Shown one piece after another: positions 1 through 8,750 of a DNA stretch of 23,594 bases. This stretch comes from Thermoplasmata archaeon (GTDB lineage: Archaea; Thermoplasmatota; Thermoplasmata; Halarchaeoplasmatales; Halarchaeoplasmataceae), in the NCBI GenBank assembly GCA_019594025.1, contig JAFDUB010000014.1, positions 1 through 23,594 of the forward strand, given 5' to 3'. The first letter of the stretch is position 1. The number at the start of each line of letters is the position of its first letter. The position numbers and the translations under genes were made by a program. The notes beneath the pieces are model-generated. The model was not told the DNA's origin and did not search any database. It saw nothing but the letters and a program-made list of their open reading frames with translations.

Positions 1-2
1 AA

Positions 3-286
3 TACATTTATAGTTGCAAGTACATGGGTAGAAAAGTCTCCAAAGAGCGGAGGAAATTCGATTGAAAGATCCAGAATATAAGAAATTTCTACAATTGAGA
101 TCTGGAGCTGAGTCCATGATCAATGAAGCTTATCATAAAAATGGCAAGAGAACTCGATATACTGGAAAAATCAAAGTGAAGAACTCCAATATAGCCAAGG
201 GAATTGGCGTTAACATGAAAAGACTTATGAGATATCAAAAAAAAACGTCAAAAGAACATACTTATGAGATGAAAAGAATCTCTTAA
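3..286 (+). pseudogene. Transposase C-terminal remnant with a frameshift
   Basis: The C-terminal end of a DDE-type transposase resembling the IS1182/IS5-like group. The key stretch is KLRSG-like (LQLRSGAESMINEAY), then RTRYTGKIKVKNSNIAKGI and GVNMKRLMRYQ, which matches the usual 'R-G-E--- R-RG--K---------A-N-KRL' ending of such enzymes. The reading is open in frame from base 3 as GRKVSKERRKFD and meets TGA at 63-65. One extra base there would join it smoothly to LKDPEYKKF in the next frame, so a one-base deletion is the simplest explanation. No catalytic residues lie inside the window, because the 5' part is cut off by the window edge. The element is probably dead. The family name rests on motif memory, not a search. 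Confidence 0.6.
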
Positions 287-481
287 AAAAATCTAAGCGA
301 ATCTCTTGTCAGGTAATGAGGTTATTGCAATACTCATTTGATGATTTTACACCCTTTTTACGGTGCCCTCTTTACTTTTTTTCCCATTTTTATTCCTCCT
401 CTTTATAAAGAGTATTATATCTACATTAACTACCGTTATCAAGATATATAAAGTTTGGGATAAAATATTCTTGATAGAATA
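287..481. other. Intergenic stretch between transposase remnant and peptidase gene
   Basis: No intact gene is visible. It holds the orphan start signal at 358-387, the 14-base palindrome CTCTTTATAAAGAG at 399-412, and an AT-rich hairpin AATATTC-TTGATA-GAATATT at 464-483 that overlaps the stop codon of the peptidase gene and could mark its transcript end. The terminal inverted repeat of the insertion sequence may lie here but cannot be identified without its partner outside the window. Confidence 0.4.
358..387 (-). other. Orphan gene start: TATA box, Shine-Dalgarno site and 9-codon reading frame
   Basis: On the minus strand a TATA-like stretch (TTATATATC, about 438-446), a perfect GAGGAGG at 395-401 and an ATG at 387 stand in the same order and spacing as before the two intact secreted-protein genes nearby. 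The reading frame stops after nine codons (MGKKVKRAP, TAA at 358-360), and no recognisable coding sequence continues before the transposase remnant. It looks like the expression signals of a gene whose body was lost, possibly when the mobile element arrived. It could also be a leader peptide. That a start signal is present is fairly clear; its history is inference. Confidence 0.4.
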
Positions 482-2890
482 TTATTTTCTCATAGAGATA
501 ACTCTTGATTCATTTTCAGGATGATCGAAAGTTACCAAAATACGCTCACAAGAAGCAAAATCATCATATTCTATTGCAGGTGTGTAGCACATGAAGGTGT
601 CCTCGGAACTCGGTGACCAATAGAATTCTAATTCCGGCGCAGCGCCTCCGGCTCGGCTAGTGTCACTTACGCCCCAGTTATCATGTGTCCGTGACCAGCC
701 GGCGGGTATCTCACCGGCGGAAACGCCCGTGAAGTCCTCTTCGAAGAGTATGGTGGTGCCGGCATCCTCGACGGTTGCGAACCTGTCCACCTGTTCGCCC
801 CAGCCGTAATCCGCATTGTATCCTAACACTGAAATGGCTATATCATTGCCCGCTGTCAGAACATCTGAAGGTACCCAGTAATCCCATGTTGAGCCGTCGA
901 CTTGGAACTGATCGTCGTATATCACCCATTCATCCTCACCATAATCGTATACGCTCATCGACATCCATGTTGAATGCTCGTGGGTTCCCTCTGCGAGGAA
1001 TCCGTCTGCGGAGACGGTATCCCAATCGTTCGCGGGATACGTGATGGTGACCACCGGCTCCTCATCAGTCTCGCCTAGATATTCGATACTCCATATAAGA
1101 GACCCTGCTGTCGGGTTATGTATCCAGTACCCTTTACCGGGTTCGAAGGAAAAGCTTTCAGGATTGTAATCATATGCTAGGTTGTACGTCGCCGAAGCAT
1201 GGAAATAACCTATCTTATCCACTTCTGCGGGTAAACCGTGGTTTCCTGCGGTATCACTGGGCAGACCCACCATGTTCCAGCCGGGATACAATGTTATGTC
1301 GGTTACGGTCGGTTCCGAGCCTTCGACGGTCAATATGTCACTTGATGTCATCCGTATCCATACACCCATGGTGTGGTCCCACGTATCCAGGTTGTTGAAA
1401 TGATCCGCCCTACCGGGCACATAGGAGTACCAATCACCATCGTCAGCATGGTAGTACATCGCCTTGTTGTAATTGTTGGAAATATCTTCGACTATCGTTT
1501 CAAAAGATGTTTCAAGTGGTATCAAGTTGAATGAAACGAAGTTCCAACCGTCCGCTTCACCTCCAGCATCGAGCGGTATATCGAAGGTTGTCGGCTCATC
1601 TTCCCATTCGTAACCTCCGGTCTCAAGGGTGGGGTCTCCCAAGATATTCATACCATAGAACCAGTCACGTGAGTCGGCACCGGCACCAGTCTGTCCGTTC
1701 AGTATATGCCAATGTTTGAACGCCTCCCCTATCCCGGCTCCTTGGGAAAGAGGGGTGTAAAAGTCTTGAAATTGAAGCATGGACCCTGTTTTTGACGAGC
1801 CGACTGTAACTAGTCCCGAAGCTGAGGGGGAAAAGAGATAATGCCCTGCGATGTAACCTCCGTTTGAGGAATAGGTGTACTCCGCACCGCTGCAGCAGAA
1901 GAGGTTGTAGAAAAGGGGGTTTGGATCGACTCCGCTTATATCGGTGTTGTAGGCATACGTGTTAGATCCGCCTTCTTCGGGATAAAAAACGTGAAGTTCG
2001 GGGTTTGAATGGGCAAATAAAGACACCCATTCGTAATCCTTAGTGAGGTTGTTTAAATAATTAGGAGCATTCGTATCTTCGTACTCCTTAACAAAGGTTC
2101 TGTTCTCGTACAGTATACCCACGTCCTGGTCCCATTGATCCGCCCAGTCATACCAGTCATTATCGACGAATACCAGCGCCTTCTCTTCTCGTGAAAGTTC
2201 ACCACGGGAGTAATCGTCTACCTTTTCTATATATCTATCTATCAGGTACTCTTCACTGCCCAATCCGCTCAAAGATTTTGTGTACAATCGGCCTACCCAT
2301 ATCTCTGGTTCCACATCTCCGGTTCCATCTATATGTGTGGTGAACGGGTTGGACTCGGTTCCTTCTCCACCACCCCACTCGCCGTCGAGGTCCATGTAAT
2401 ACAGGTCGATGGGAAAGGTTTCAGGACCGAAGCCGTCTTTGTAATACCATGCAGGAGGTATATCTCCTATCAGTATAGCACCGACTAGACCTTCATTGTA
2501 TCCATCTTGTAAAATCCCCCTCACCTCGCTATGGGTATTCCAAATTCCATCTATTATTTCAACGGTGTAAGGAGTGTTCCTGCGGTTCTCGATATTATCC
2601 GCTAGAGAAAGCACGCTGTCGGATATGCTTCCGAAGAGGTCGTCCTGAATCACAATATACACTAAACCCCCATCAGATTCATCGTAAGGTTGAGCACTTC
2701 TATCAGCAGTATCATTTGGTGGTAACAACCCGGTACACCCAAGTTCGGTAAAGAGGCTTTCGTGATTGTTATAATCCATAACCGTGAAGCTGTTTTCATA
2801 CTCATGAGATACGACGGATGCCGTTGTTAGAACAGAGGTAACGATTAACATCACCGCAAAAATTGCCATTTTTCTCTCTTTTTTTTCCAT
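482..2890 (-). CDS. Secreted gingipain-like cysteine peptidase (C25 type) with shared GWN module
   Basis: An extracellular protease of 802 residues. The start is the ATG at 2890, not the ORF-extending ATG at 2926, because GAGGAGG (2899-2905) lies 8 nt before it and a signal peptide then begins at residue 1 (charged MEKKERK, hydrophobic to about 27). Residues 75-425 look like peptidase C25: LVGAILIGDIPPAW (135-148), EIWVGRL (196-202), candidate catalytic His294 in FAHSNPELH, candidate catalytic Cys332/333 in LFCCSGAEY, and the family-typical ILGDPTL (416-422). Residues 445-604 are the two-lobed GWN module shared with neighbouring genes, and 610-708 an Ig-like domain. The last part (about 714-802) starts as a cleaved-adhesin-type jelly roll (EEDFTG--AGEIPAGWSR, then TPAIEY) but stops short after FDHPENES, so the C-terminus seems truncated next to the transposon scar. 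Which Cys acts is not certain. Confidence 0.8.
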   Translation of the reverse strand: MEKKERKMAIFAVMLIVTSVLTTASVVSHEYENSFTVMDYNNHESLFTELGCTGLLPPNDTADRSAQPYDESDGGLVYIVIQDDLFGSISDSVLSLADNIENRRNTPYTVEIIDGIWNTHSEVRGILQDGYNEGLVGAILIGDIPPAWYYKDGFGPETFPIDLYYMDLDGEWGGGEGTESNPFTTHIDGTGDVEPEIWVGRLYTKSLSGLGSEEYLIDRYIEKVDDYSRGELSREEKALVFVDNDWYDWADQWDQDVGILYENRTFVKEYEDTNAPNYLNNLTKDYEWVSLFAHSNPELHVFYPEEGGSNTYAYNTDISGVDPNPLFYNLFCCSGAEYTYSSNGGYIAGHYLFSPSASGLVTVGSSKTGSMLQFQDFYTPLSQGAGIGEAFKHWHILNGQTGAGADSRDWFYGMNILGDPTLETGGYEWEDEPTTFDIPLDAGGEADGWNFVSFNLIPLETSFETIVEDISNNYNKAMYYHADDGDWYSYVPGRADHFNNLDTWDHTMGVWIRMTSSDILTVEGSEPTVTDITLYPGWNMVGLPSDTAGNHGLPAEVDKIGYFHASATYNLAYDYNPESFSFEPGKGYWIHNPTAGSLIWSIEYLGETDEEPVVTITYPANDWDTVSADGFLAEGTHEHSTWMSMSVYDYGEDEWVIYDDQFQVDGSTWDYWVPSDVLTAGNDIAISVLGYNADYGWGEQVDRFATVEDAGTTILFEEDFTGVSAGEIPAGWSRTHDNWGVSDTSRAGGAAPELEFYWSPSSEDTFMCYTPAIEYDDFASCERILVTFDHPENESRVISMRK

Positions 2891-2937
2891 ATTAGTTTCC
2901 TCCTCTACGAAAAGAAACTTCTCCACTCATCTAGCAT

Positions 2938-2955
2938 TTTTAAATTATTTAAACT
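2938..2955 (-). promoter_or_regulatory. Probable promoter (TATA box) of the C25-type peptidase gene
   Basis: On the minus strand AGTTTAAATAATTTAAAAA lies about 50-65 nt before the ATG at 2890. With the archaeal spacing of about 25 nt this would put the transcript start near 2920 and leave a leader of about 30 nt containing the GAGGAGG site. A separate perfect palindrome GCATATATATGC (2962-2973) sits just upstream and is a candidate regulator site. Confidence 0.45.
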
Positions 2956-3035
2956 TTAGGTGCATATATATGCTATTCCCCCATAAATTATGATGAAAAG
3001 GGCCGCAGTGGTGCATCTATTTTGTCTATCCTCTG

Positions 3036-6000
3036 CTAGAAAAGGACTTTCGTGACCTTATGTGTAATTTCTACCGCATAGGATTCAGGTATCAGTATCT
3101 GATAATTTTCATTGACGAAGGAAAGACGGCAGCCAATTGTCCCTTTACCCACTGAAAATTCTTCTATCGTTTCATCTAAGTCGGTTTGATGGAACTTGAT
3201 CTCCTCCAGTATCGCATCCGTGTTAACAGTGGTTTCAACGTTGAAATAGTTTAAAATACCTTCGAAATGGGCGATAGCGGTTTCCATCCGCCAGTACTCG
3301 TCCAGCATCATCTCGTACTCCTGTTGATTAGAGATAAATACGGACTCGGTGAGTATGGCGGGCATGTGTGTGTTGGCTAGTACATAAAGGTGATAGCCGA
3401 AGTAATCGCAGTCCGCCCTAGCTCCCCTGTCGTTGGTACCCAACCTGGCGACCAAACGTGCCTGTGTTTTCTCCGCCAAATCCTTTCCCTCTACAGAGTA
3501 GGAATCGCCGCATCCGTAGTAGAAGGTTTCTGTTCCCTGCACATCTTCGTTTCCAACAGAGTTGAGATGTACGCTGACGAATATATCCGCACCTGCGTTG
3601 TTGGCTATGGCGCATCTATCGGCCAAGGAAACGTCGTAATCTCCGTCCCTAGTCATGACCACTTCAGCACCCTCGCTCTCCAAAAGATCACGGAGTTCTT
3701 CGCTTATCCACAACGCGAAGTGCTTCTCGTAAGGTGGGTCCGGGTCCCATCCTACCGCACCAGTATCTGATCCGCCGTGGCCGGGATCGATGGCGATTAT
3801 CTTGCCCTCTAAAGCGTCACCGGGGGAGCCATCACCGCATGTGAAAGTACGGAAGAGATGTATGTGGTCCTGCCAGGGTCCGTCCCAGGTCGTGCCGCCG
3901 TCCCATGATATCGCTCTGTGGGGATAGCCGAAATCAGCGGTCTCGGTCATCCACTCGATGTTATCACCGATGTTACCCACGGTTATCCAATAGGTGTCTC
4001 CCGGTGTAAACTCAATATTTTCATCGAAGGAAATACTCACCCACTCAAGGTACCCAGGAAACTCATCTAAATCGTGTACCACTTTCGTACCCATAGCGGT
4101 GGAAGAGGGAACGCCTCCGTCGTCCGCCCGAATCGTAACCTCGGCAGAAGCCGTACCGGCCTCGGCGTATATGGGTAATTCTATCCGAGAAAGCACAGAC
4201 CTCTCGGGTTGGAACGCTTGAGCTCTGTGAAGGTTTAAGTCGTTGATACCGGAAGCCCAGTAATCAGCCGGGTCGTCCCAGCTGTCGTCCTGTTCCTCCT
4301 CACAATCATCATCCTCCACCTCGAACTGGCTCTCCCATGTATCAATCCAAACCGAATCATCCGTGTCCCAAAGACCGACGAGAACATCGTAGATTCCGAC
4401 CTCCTCTTCGGAGTGATAAAACGTGACCGTGGTCACATCTCCCGGTCCCAGAGTAACCCATTCGGTATCGGTGTAAGATTGGTCTATGTACAGTTCAACA
4501 GGAACACTGTCCTCTTCACCGCCGATATTCTCGACCTCTCCAGAAATCGTTACCGTTTCACCAGGAGCTACAACCCCGGGAGTTAACGACCAGCCATGCA
4601 TCACGAACACCGCCTCTTGGGGGGAGGTAGTGAACTGCCATGTATCCGATACAGCGGTTTCATAGCCGTCGGCGGCGACGGCGTACCAGTTATAGGTAGT
4701 GTCATACTCGAGTTCCGCCCATGTGACCGATGCACGGGAACCGCTTGAAACTCCTTCGTCTGTTCCTATGATAAAGTCGGTAGAGGCGTCGTAAAAGTGA
4801 ACATCCATCTCTATGCCGCCTTCATGTTCCACAGCTACACTGAGGGTCGGGTTCGTATCAACGTCCGTCGCACCATCAAGAGGGGCCGGATCGAAGGGGG
4901 GTTCAGGCTCACCCCAACTCACGGACCACGTAATCGTAGAATCTGTGGGGTTGTGAATCCAGTAGCCTTCGCCGGGTGAAAACTCAAAGGAGGCGGGTTC
5001 GTAGTCGTATGCAAGATTATACTCCTCCGAAGCTTGGAAATATCCTATCTTGTCAACCTCTACAGGTAAGTCACTGTTTCCAGCGGTTGCACTTGGATAA
5101 CCGGCCATGTTCCACCCTGGCACCAGAGATATATCCGTGCTGTTGGGTGCATTTCCCTGTATGGTCAAAACGTCGTATTCAATCATCCTTATCCACACCC
5201 CCATAAGGTGGTTCCAGTTCTCCAGATTATTGAATCGACCCGGTCTGTCCGGTTGATAAGTCAACCACTCGTTTACCGAAGCGTCGTAGTACATCAGGCT
5301 ATCGTAGTTACCGGATATTCCGTAATCCGGGTCCTCAAGTATGGTCTCCAGCGAGCTGTCGGTCGTTGCCAGGTTGAAGGATACAAAGTTCCATCCATCC
5401 ATGAGTTCTATATCGAAAGTTAGTTCACCATCGCTGAACTTCTCTTCCACCACATCCCATATACCCTCGTGCTCGTATCCTAGGGCCCAGTAACCGGTAC
5501 CGGAAAGTCCCTCAGCTACCACGTAGTCCCATTTAAGTCCCAAGGATTCATCATCTTCATACCAGCACTGCCTCCATTCACCGTCGTAATAAACATACCA
5601 CGGTGTGTTGGAATCCTCGTCCCAGTTCCTACCATACTCATCTGCGTTCTGTATGGCGTCTTTCATGAACACCGCTGTACCGCTTCCAGTGGTCGGAGAG
5701 CCCGGTTGATCGTCCTCACAGGGCCAGTCGTACCCGTAGAAGGGCACACCCAGTATGATCTTGTTATCCGGATAATAATCTCTTAAAATATTAACGGAGT
5801 TGGTTACGTCAAACCTGGTTGGATCGTCGAAGGGGGACACCGGCCCGGTGGTAGGAGCATTGCTCCAATGATAGTCGTAGCCCATCATGAATATGTCATC
5901 GATGTACTGAGCTAACCCGGGATTTCTATATACTTGTTCAACACCACCCGCGATACAGAACGACACGTGATAACTGGAATCCAAGGTACTGTCGATTATC

Positions 6001-8633
6001 TGCATCAATTCTTCGAAAAGCTCCTCGTTGGACTCACCGGTATACGAATTAGTTTCCCTCGGAAATTCGAAGTCGAGGTTCACTCCATCGGCATTGTAAT
6101 CGTTCATTGCCGCCTGTATGTTGTTTGCCAAATCTGTTCTGTGATAGGCAAGGATACTATCCTGGGTATCCTTGTCAAAACAGGGAAGAGATATGGTAAC
6201 CTCCACACCGTTTGCATGTGCCATAGCTCTCACATCTTCGTAACGATACATAGCGGAATCATCCAGGGTACCATCGGCTTGAGGGTACAGGCCGAAGTAG
6301 GCCACATGCGTTAAACCATTCCAATCGGGTTCGTAATCCGCCGGGTCGGTCCAATAGGGCCAGAAACCGTATAAGGTGTGAGTATGATCCGAAGTATCCA
6401 CGGTAAAGGATACGGAATCTCTAGCGGTCTTTGCCGTATCTTCCAAAGTGAAAACACGGTAAGCGTAAGTATAGTCGGAGCCAGAAGTGTGCCAATTCGC
6501 ACCACCGTCCGTAGAGTAAGCAGGGTCGGTATCGTAGTCGAAAGAGCCCATCCAGTTCATATAGTCCCCTCCCTCCCAATCCAGCGAAATCCAATAGGTA
6601 TTTCCGGGTGTCAATTCCAAATCTTCAACATCGACACTTATCCACTGATAGGTACCGTCATCCGGCAGGGTGATCGAGGTTTCCCAAATTGGAGTACCGC
6701 CTTCTGGAACTGTTGGATAATGGCTGTCGTCATCATTCCTTATTCCTATGTTCAGATTAGACGAAGTATCGCCCCTGCTGTATAAGGGAAGCTCCAGGCG
6801 GGTTATTCCCGATCGATCAGGTACGAACCTTTGTGCACGATCTATATCGTTTGTAATCTCCAGCCAATGGGTGATACCATCGAAGCTGTCGTCCTCTTCT
6901 TCAGCGGCATCCGTTGTGAAGGTACGGTAAGCATAAGAGTAGTCTGCGCTGGAAGTATGCCAGCTGGTGCCGCCGTCCGTGGAGTAGGCAGGATCGGAGT
7001 CATCATCATATGAACCCATCCAATTCATGCCGTCGCCGCCTTCCCAGTCTATTGTTATCCAATAGGTCTCTCCAGGGGTGATTGATAGACTGTTCACATC
7101 TATGCTTACCCATGTCCAGGAACCTTCATCAGGCATGGTTACAGACGTCTCCCAAAGAGGGGGGCCGCCTTGGGGTACACTAGGTGATTGGCTGTCATCA
7201 TTTCCTCTTATACCTATATTCGCATTCGAGGAGGTATCAGATGAATATAACGGAAGTTCGAGACGTGTAAGAATGGAACCTCCCGGTACGAACCTTTGTG
7301 CACGGTCTATATCGTTTGTGACTTCCAGCCAGTGGGTTGTACCTTCATAACTGTCGTCCTGCTGTTCCTCTCCACCACCAACCGTGCCTCTAACCGCTTC
7401 CACATTTACTTCATGGGTACCATGGTTTAGACCCGTGTAAGTATGAGAGGTGGATGTGCCTACATCAACCCAGTCCCCTTCGTTCAACCTGGTACGATAG
7501 TAATCCATCCCTCCTCCTATCCATTCAACGGTAACCTGGTTAACATCAAATACTTGACCGTCCGCAGGTGATGTGATCTCTATCTCCAAAGGCTCGACTA
7601 CCTCGAATCCGCTCTCCCACGTATCGAGCCATACGTAATCATCAACATCCCAAAGGCCAACAAAAACGTCATAGGTGCCTAATTCGTCCTTGGTACGCTG
7701 GAAGGAGACCCATTCGGTCTCACCCGGTCCCAAGCCGTATACCCAATAGGTATCGGTATATGAACCATCTATGTAAAGTTCTACAGGTATATCTTCCGTT
7801 TCACCCCCTACGTTCTCGACACGACCTTCGATAGTTAAGGTTTCACCGATTTCGACCACCTGAGGCTCTACCGACCAATAATCCAACACGAATTCCCCAG
7901 GATCCGAGCCGTCCATGTACAGATTATAATAATACTCTAGGGAAGCTCGGCTGAAGTACTGTCCCGGACAGCCGTAAGAACCCCAACTACCGTGGGGTGT
8001 AACATCATCAAAACTACCGATGTTCAAATCAATCGAACCGGTCCTTTCATCGGTGATACTTGTGATAGAAACAAGATATGCGATCAAATGACCTCCTGCC
8101 TCGTACTGCTCCTCGTTGGGATGATATTCGTTGAAATTTCCTTCAAAAGATATGGCGATATTATCGATGTTTCGATAATCCCCCGCATGCCAGCCCAAGC
8201 TGTCCAACGGTCCGCCGTGGTAAATGGTCCCGTCTAATCCAATTATGAAATCATAAGCGGCACCGGGCCAATCGTTGCCTTTATGTACCTGGTTCACACC
8301 GTCGGCAGGGTCGTCCGCCCATCCGTAGGTTCCGGCGCAGTGATGTACTGTTACCCCTACCACGGGACCGTCGAGGTCGGAATAACCGCTGACACGGGAG
8401 GCCTCTGTTCTCAATTCCCAGAACGGACTGTCCACTTTGGAGGCGGACGCCCATTGAAAGTCGCTCTCAAAGATAGTGTACAGAGTAGTGGGTGGTTCCA
8501 CGTTAGGACTTTCAGCACCAGATTCCCCATTATTTCCAAGGATATCGTCAGAAAAAAGTGCCGTACCAGAGAAAGTTCCTATTACCAATAATAACACAGC
8601 ACAAACCGACAGAAGCTTAACGTTTTTTTTCAT
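3036..8633 (-). CDS. Secreted three-enzyme peptidoglycan hydrolase (Amidase_2, GH18, Amidase_3)
   Basis: 1865 residues, signal peptide 1-27, start supported by GAGGAGG at 8639-8645. Order: Amidase_2/PGRP-type amidase about 85-230 (VTVHHCAG with His97/98, AYDFIIGLDGTIYHGG, GWHAGDYRN--NIAISFEGNF, zinc pair His214/Cys222 in TPHGSWGSYGCPG); CARDB-like domain 248-347; Ig-like 348-415; two tandem beta-sandwich repeats 424-575 and 583-731; GH18 TIM barrel about 751-1067 (DGVNLDFE 849-856, catalytic Glu856, MMGYDYHW 916-923), closest in style to YaaH/SleL N-acetylglucosaminidases; shared GWN module 1072-1240; Fn3-like 1247-1337; second CARDB 1342-1440; third beta-sandwich 1447-1600; Amidase_3 1611-1796 (IDPGHGGSDTGA, His1619, Glu1636, SVHLNS with His1689, LTESVFISN with Glu1763). 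The 69-residue tail is unrecognised; there is no membrane anchor. All three catalytic motif sets look intact. Predicted to cut both the glycan and the stem-peptide amide bond of bacterial walls outside the cell. Confidence 0.9.
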   Translation of the reverse strand: MKKNVKLLSVCAVLLLVIGTFSGTALFSDDILGNNGESGAESPNVEPPTTLYTIFESDFQWASASKVDSPFWELRTEASRVSGYSDLDGPVVGVTVHHCAGTYGWADDPADGVNQVHKGNDWPGAAYDFIIGLDGTIYHGGPLDSLGWHAGDYRNIDNIAISFEGNFNEYHPNEEQYEAGGHLIAYLVSITSITDERTGSIDLNIGSFDDVTPHGSWGSYGCPGQYFSRASLEYYYNLYMDGSDPGEFVLDYWSVEPQVVEIGETLTIEGRVENVGGETEDIPVELYIDGSYTDTYWVYGLGPGETEWVSFQRTKDELGTYDVFVGLWDVDDYVWLDTWESGFEVVEPLEIEITSPADGQVFDVNQVTVEWIGGGMDYYRTRLNEGDWVDVGTSTSHTYTGLNHGTHEVNVEAVRGTVGGGEEQQDDSYEGTTHWLEVTNDIDRAQRFVPGGSILTRLELPLYSSDTSSNANIGIRGNDDSQSPSVPQGGPPLWETSVTMPDEGSWTWVSIDVNSLSITPGETYWITIDWEGGDGMNWMGSYDDDSDPAYSTDGGTSWHTSSADYSYAYRTFTTDAAEEEDDSFDGITHWLEITNDIDRAQRFVPDRSGITRLELPLYSRGDTSSNLNIGIRNDDDSHYPTVPEGGTPIWETSITLPDDGTYQWISVDVEDLELTPGNTYWISLDWEGGDYMNWMGSFDYDTDPAYSTDGGANWHTSGSDYTYAYRVFTLEDTAKTARDSVSFTVDTSDHTHTLYGFWPYWTDPADYEPDWNGLTHVAYFGLYPQADGTLDDSAMYRYEDVRAMAHANGVEVTISLPCFDKDTQDSILAYHRTDLANNIQAAMNDYNADGVNLDFEFPRETNSYTGESNEELFEELMQIIDSTLDSSYHVSFCIAGGVEQVYRNPGLAQYIDDIFMMGYDYHWSNAPTTGPVSPFDDPTRFDVTNSVNILRDYYPDNKIILGVPFYGYDWPCEDDQPGSPTTGSGTAVFMKDAIQNADEYGRNWDEDSNTPWYVYYDGEWRQCWYEDDESLGLKWDYVVAEGLSGTGYWALGYEHEGIWDVVEEKFSDGELTFDIELMDGWNFVSFNLATTDSSLETILEDPDYGISGNYDSLMYYDASVNEWLTYQPDRPGRFNNLENWNHLMGVWIRMIEYDVLTIQGNAPNSTDISLVPGWNMAGYPSATAGNSDLPVEVDKIGYFQASEEYNLAYDYEPASFEFSPGEGYWIHNPTDSTITWSVSWGEPEPPFDPAPLDGATDVDTNPTLSVAVEHEGGIEMDVHFYDASTDFIIGTDEGVSSGSRASVTWAELEYDTTYNWYAVAADGYETAVSDTWQFTTSPQEAVFVMHGWSLTPGVVAPGETVTISGEVENIGGEEDSVPVELYIDQSYTDTEWVTLGPGDVTTVTFYHSEEEVGIYDVLVGLWDTDDSVWIDTWESQFEVEDDDCEEEQDDSWDDPADYWASGINDLNLHRAQAFQPERSVLSRIELPIYAEAGTASAEVTIRADDGGVPSSTAMGTKVVHDLDEFPGYLEWVSISFDENIEFTPGDTYWITVGNIGDNIEWMTETADFGYPHRAISWDGGTTWDGPWQDHIHLFRTFTCGDGSPGDALEGKIIAIDPGHGGSDTGAVGWDPDPPYEKHFALWISEELRDLLESEGAEVVMTRDGDYDVSLADRCAIANNAGADIFVSVHLNSVGNEDVQGTETFYYGCGDSYSVEGKDLAEKTQARLVARLGTNDRGARADCDYFGYHLYVLANTHMPAILTESVFISNQQEYEMMLDEYWRMETAIAHFEGILNYFNVETTVNTDAILEEIKFHQTDLDETIEEFSVGKGTIGCRLSFVNENYQILIPESYAVEITHKVTKVLF
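6441..7364 (-). repeat. Tandem duplication of a 150-residue beta-sandwich module
   Basis: Two adjacent coding repeats in the three-enzyme hydrolase (6441-6887 and 6909-7364) are close at DNA level; for example TGTGCACG-TCTATATCGTTTGT is almost identical in both. Each unit reads THWLE-TNDIDRAQRFVP, TRLELPLYS, GIR-DDS, then ITPG-TYWI--DWEGG and YSTDGG--WHTS to YAYR-FT. A third, more distant unit lies at about 3834-4295 in front of the last amidase. The pattern resembles a sugar-binding or choice-of-anchor sandwich common in secreted prokaryotic proteins; no name is claimed. Confidence 0.75.
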
Positions 8634-8680
8634 TTTTTCCTCCTCACAAAACTGTTATCATATATACAACTATCGTGGTT

Positions 8681-8692
8681 AACATATTTATG
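8681..8692 (-). promoter_or_regulatory. Probable TATA box of the three-enzyme hydrolase gene
   Basis: GCATAAATATGTT on the minus strand sits about 50-58 nt before the ATG at 8633. A transcript start about 25 nt downstream leaves a short leader that contains the GAGGAGG site, the same arrangement as for the peptidase gene at 2890. Both genes therefore seem to have their own promoters rather than forming one operon. Confidence 0.45.
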
Positions 8693-8725
8693 CCTTTTGG
8701 AGGGCAATAAACCAGTGGACGATAT

Positions 8726-8750
8726 TTATAAAAAAAGAAAAGAAAAAAGG
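8726..8750 (-). terminator. T-rich terminator after the Ig-repeat gene
   Basis: On the minus strand, directly after the stop at 8754, the transcript would read CCCTTTTTTCTTTTCTTTTTTTATAAAT. Runs of T of this kind end transcription in archaea without a hairpin. It lies between this gene and the TATA box of the next, supporting separate transcription units. Confidence 0.55.

Noticed and set aside
482..2926. ATG at 2926 as start of the C25-type peptidase
   Set aside because: It would place 12 polar residues ahead of the signal peptide and put the GAGGAGG site inside the gene; the ATG at 2890 fits both.
3390..3770. Plus-strand open frame of 126 codons inside the wall hydrolase gene
   Set aside because: Antisense to the Amidase_3 domain; several similar frames across 3-8.6 kb are also shadows of the same gene.
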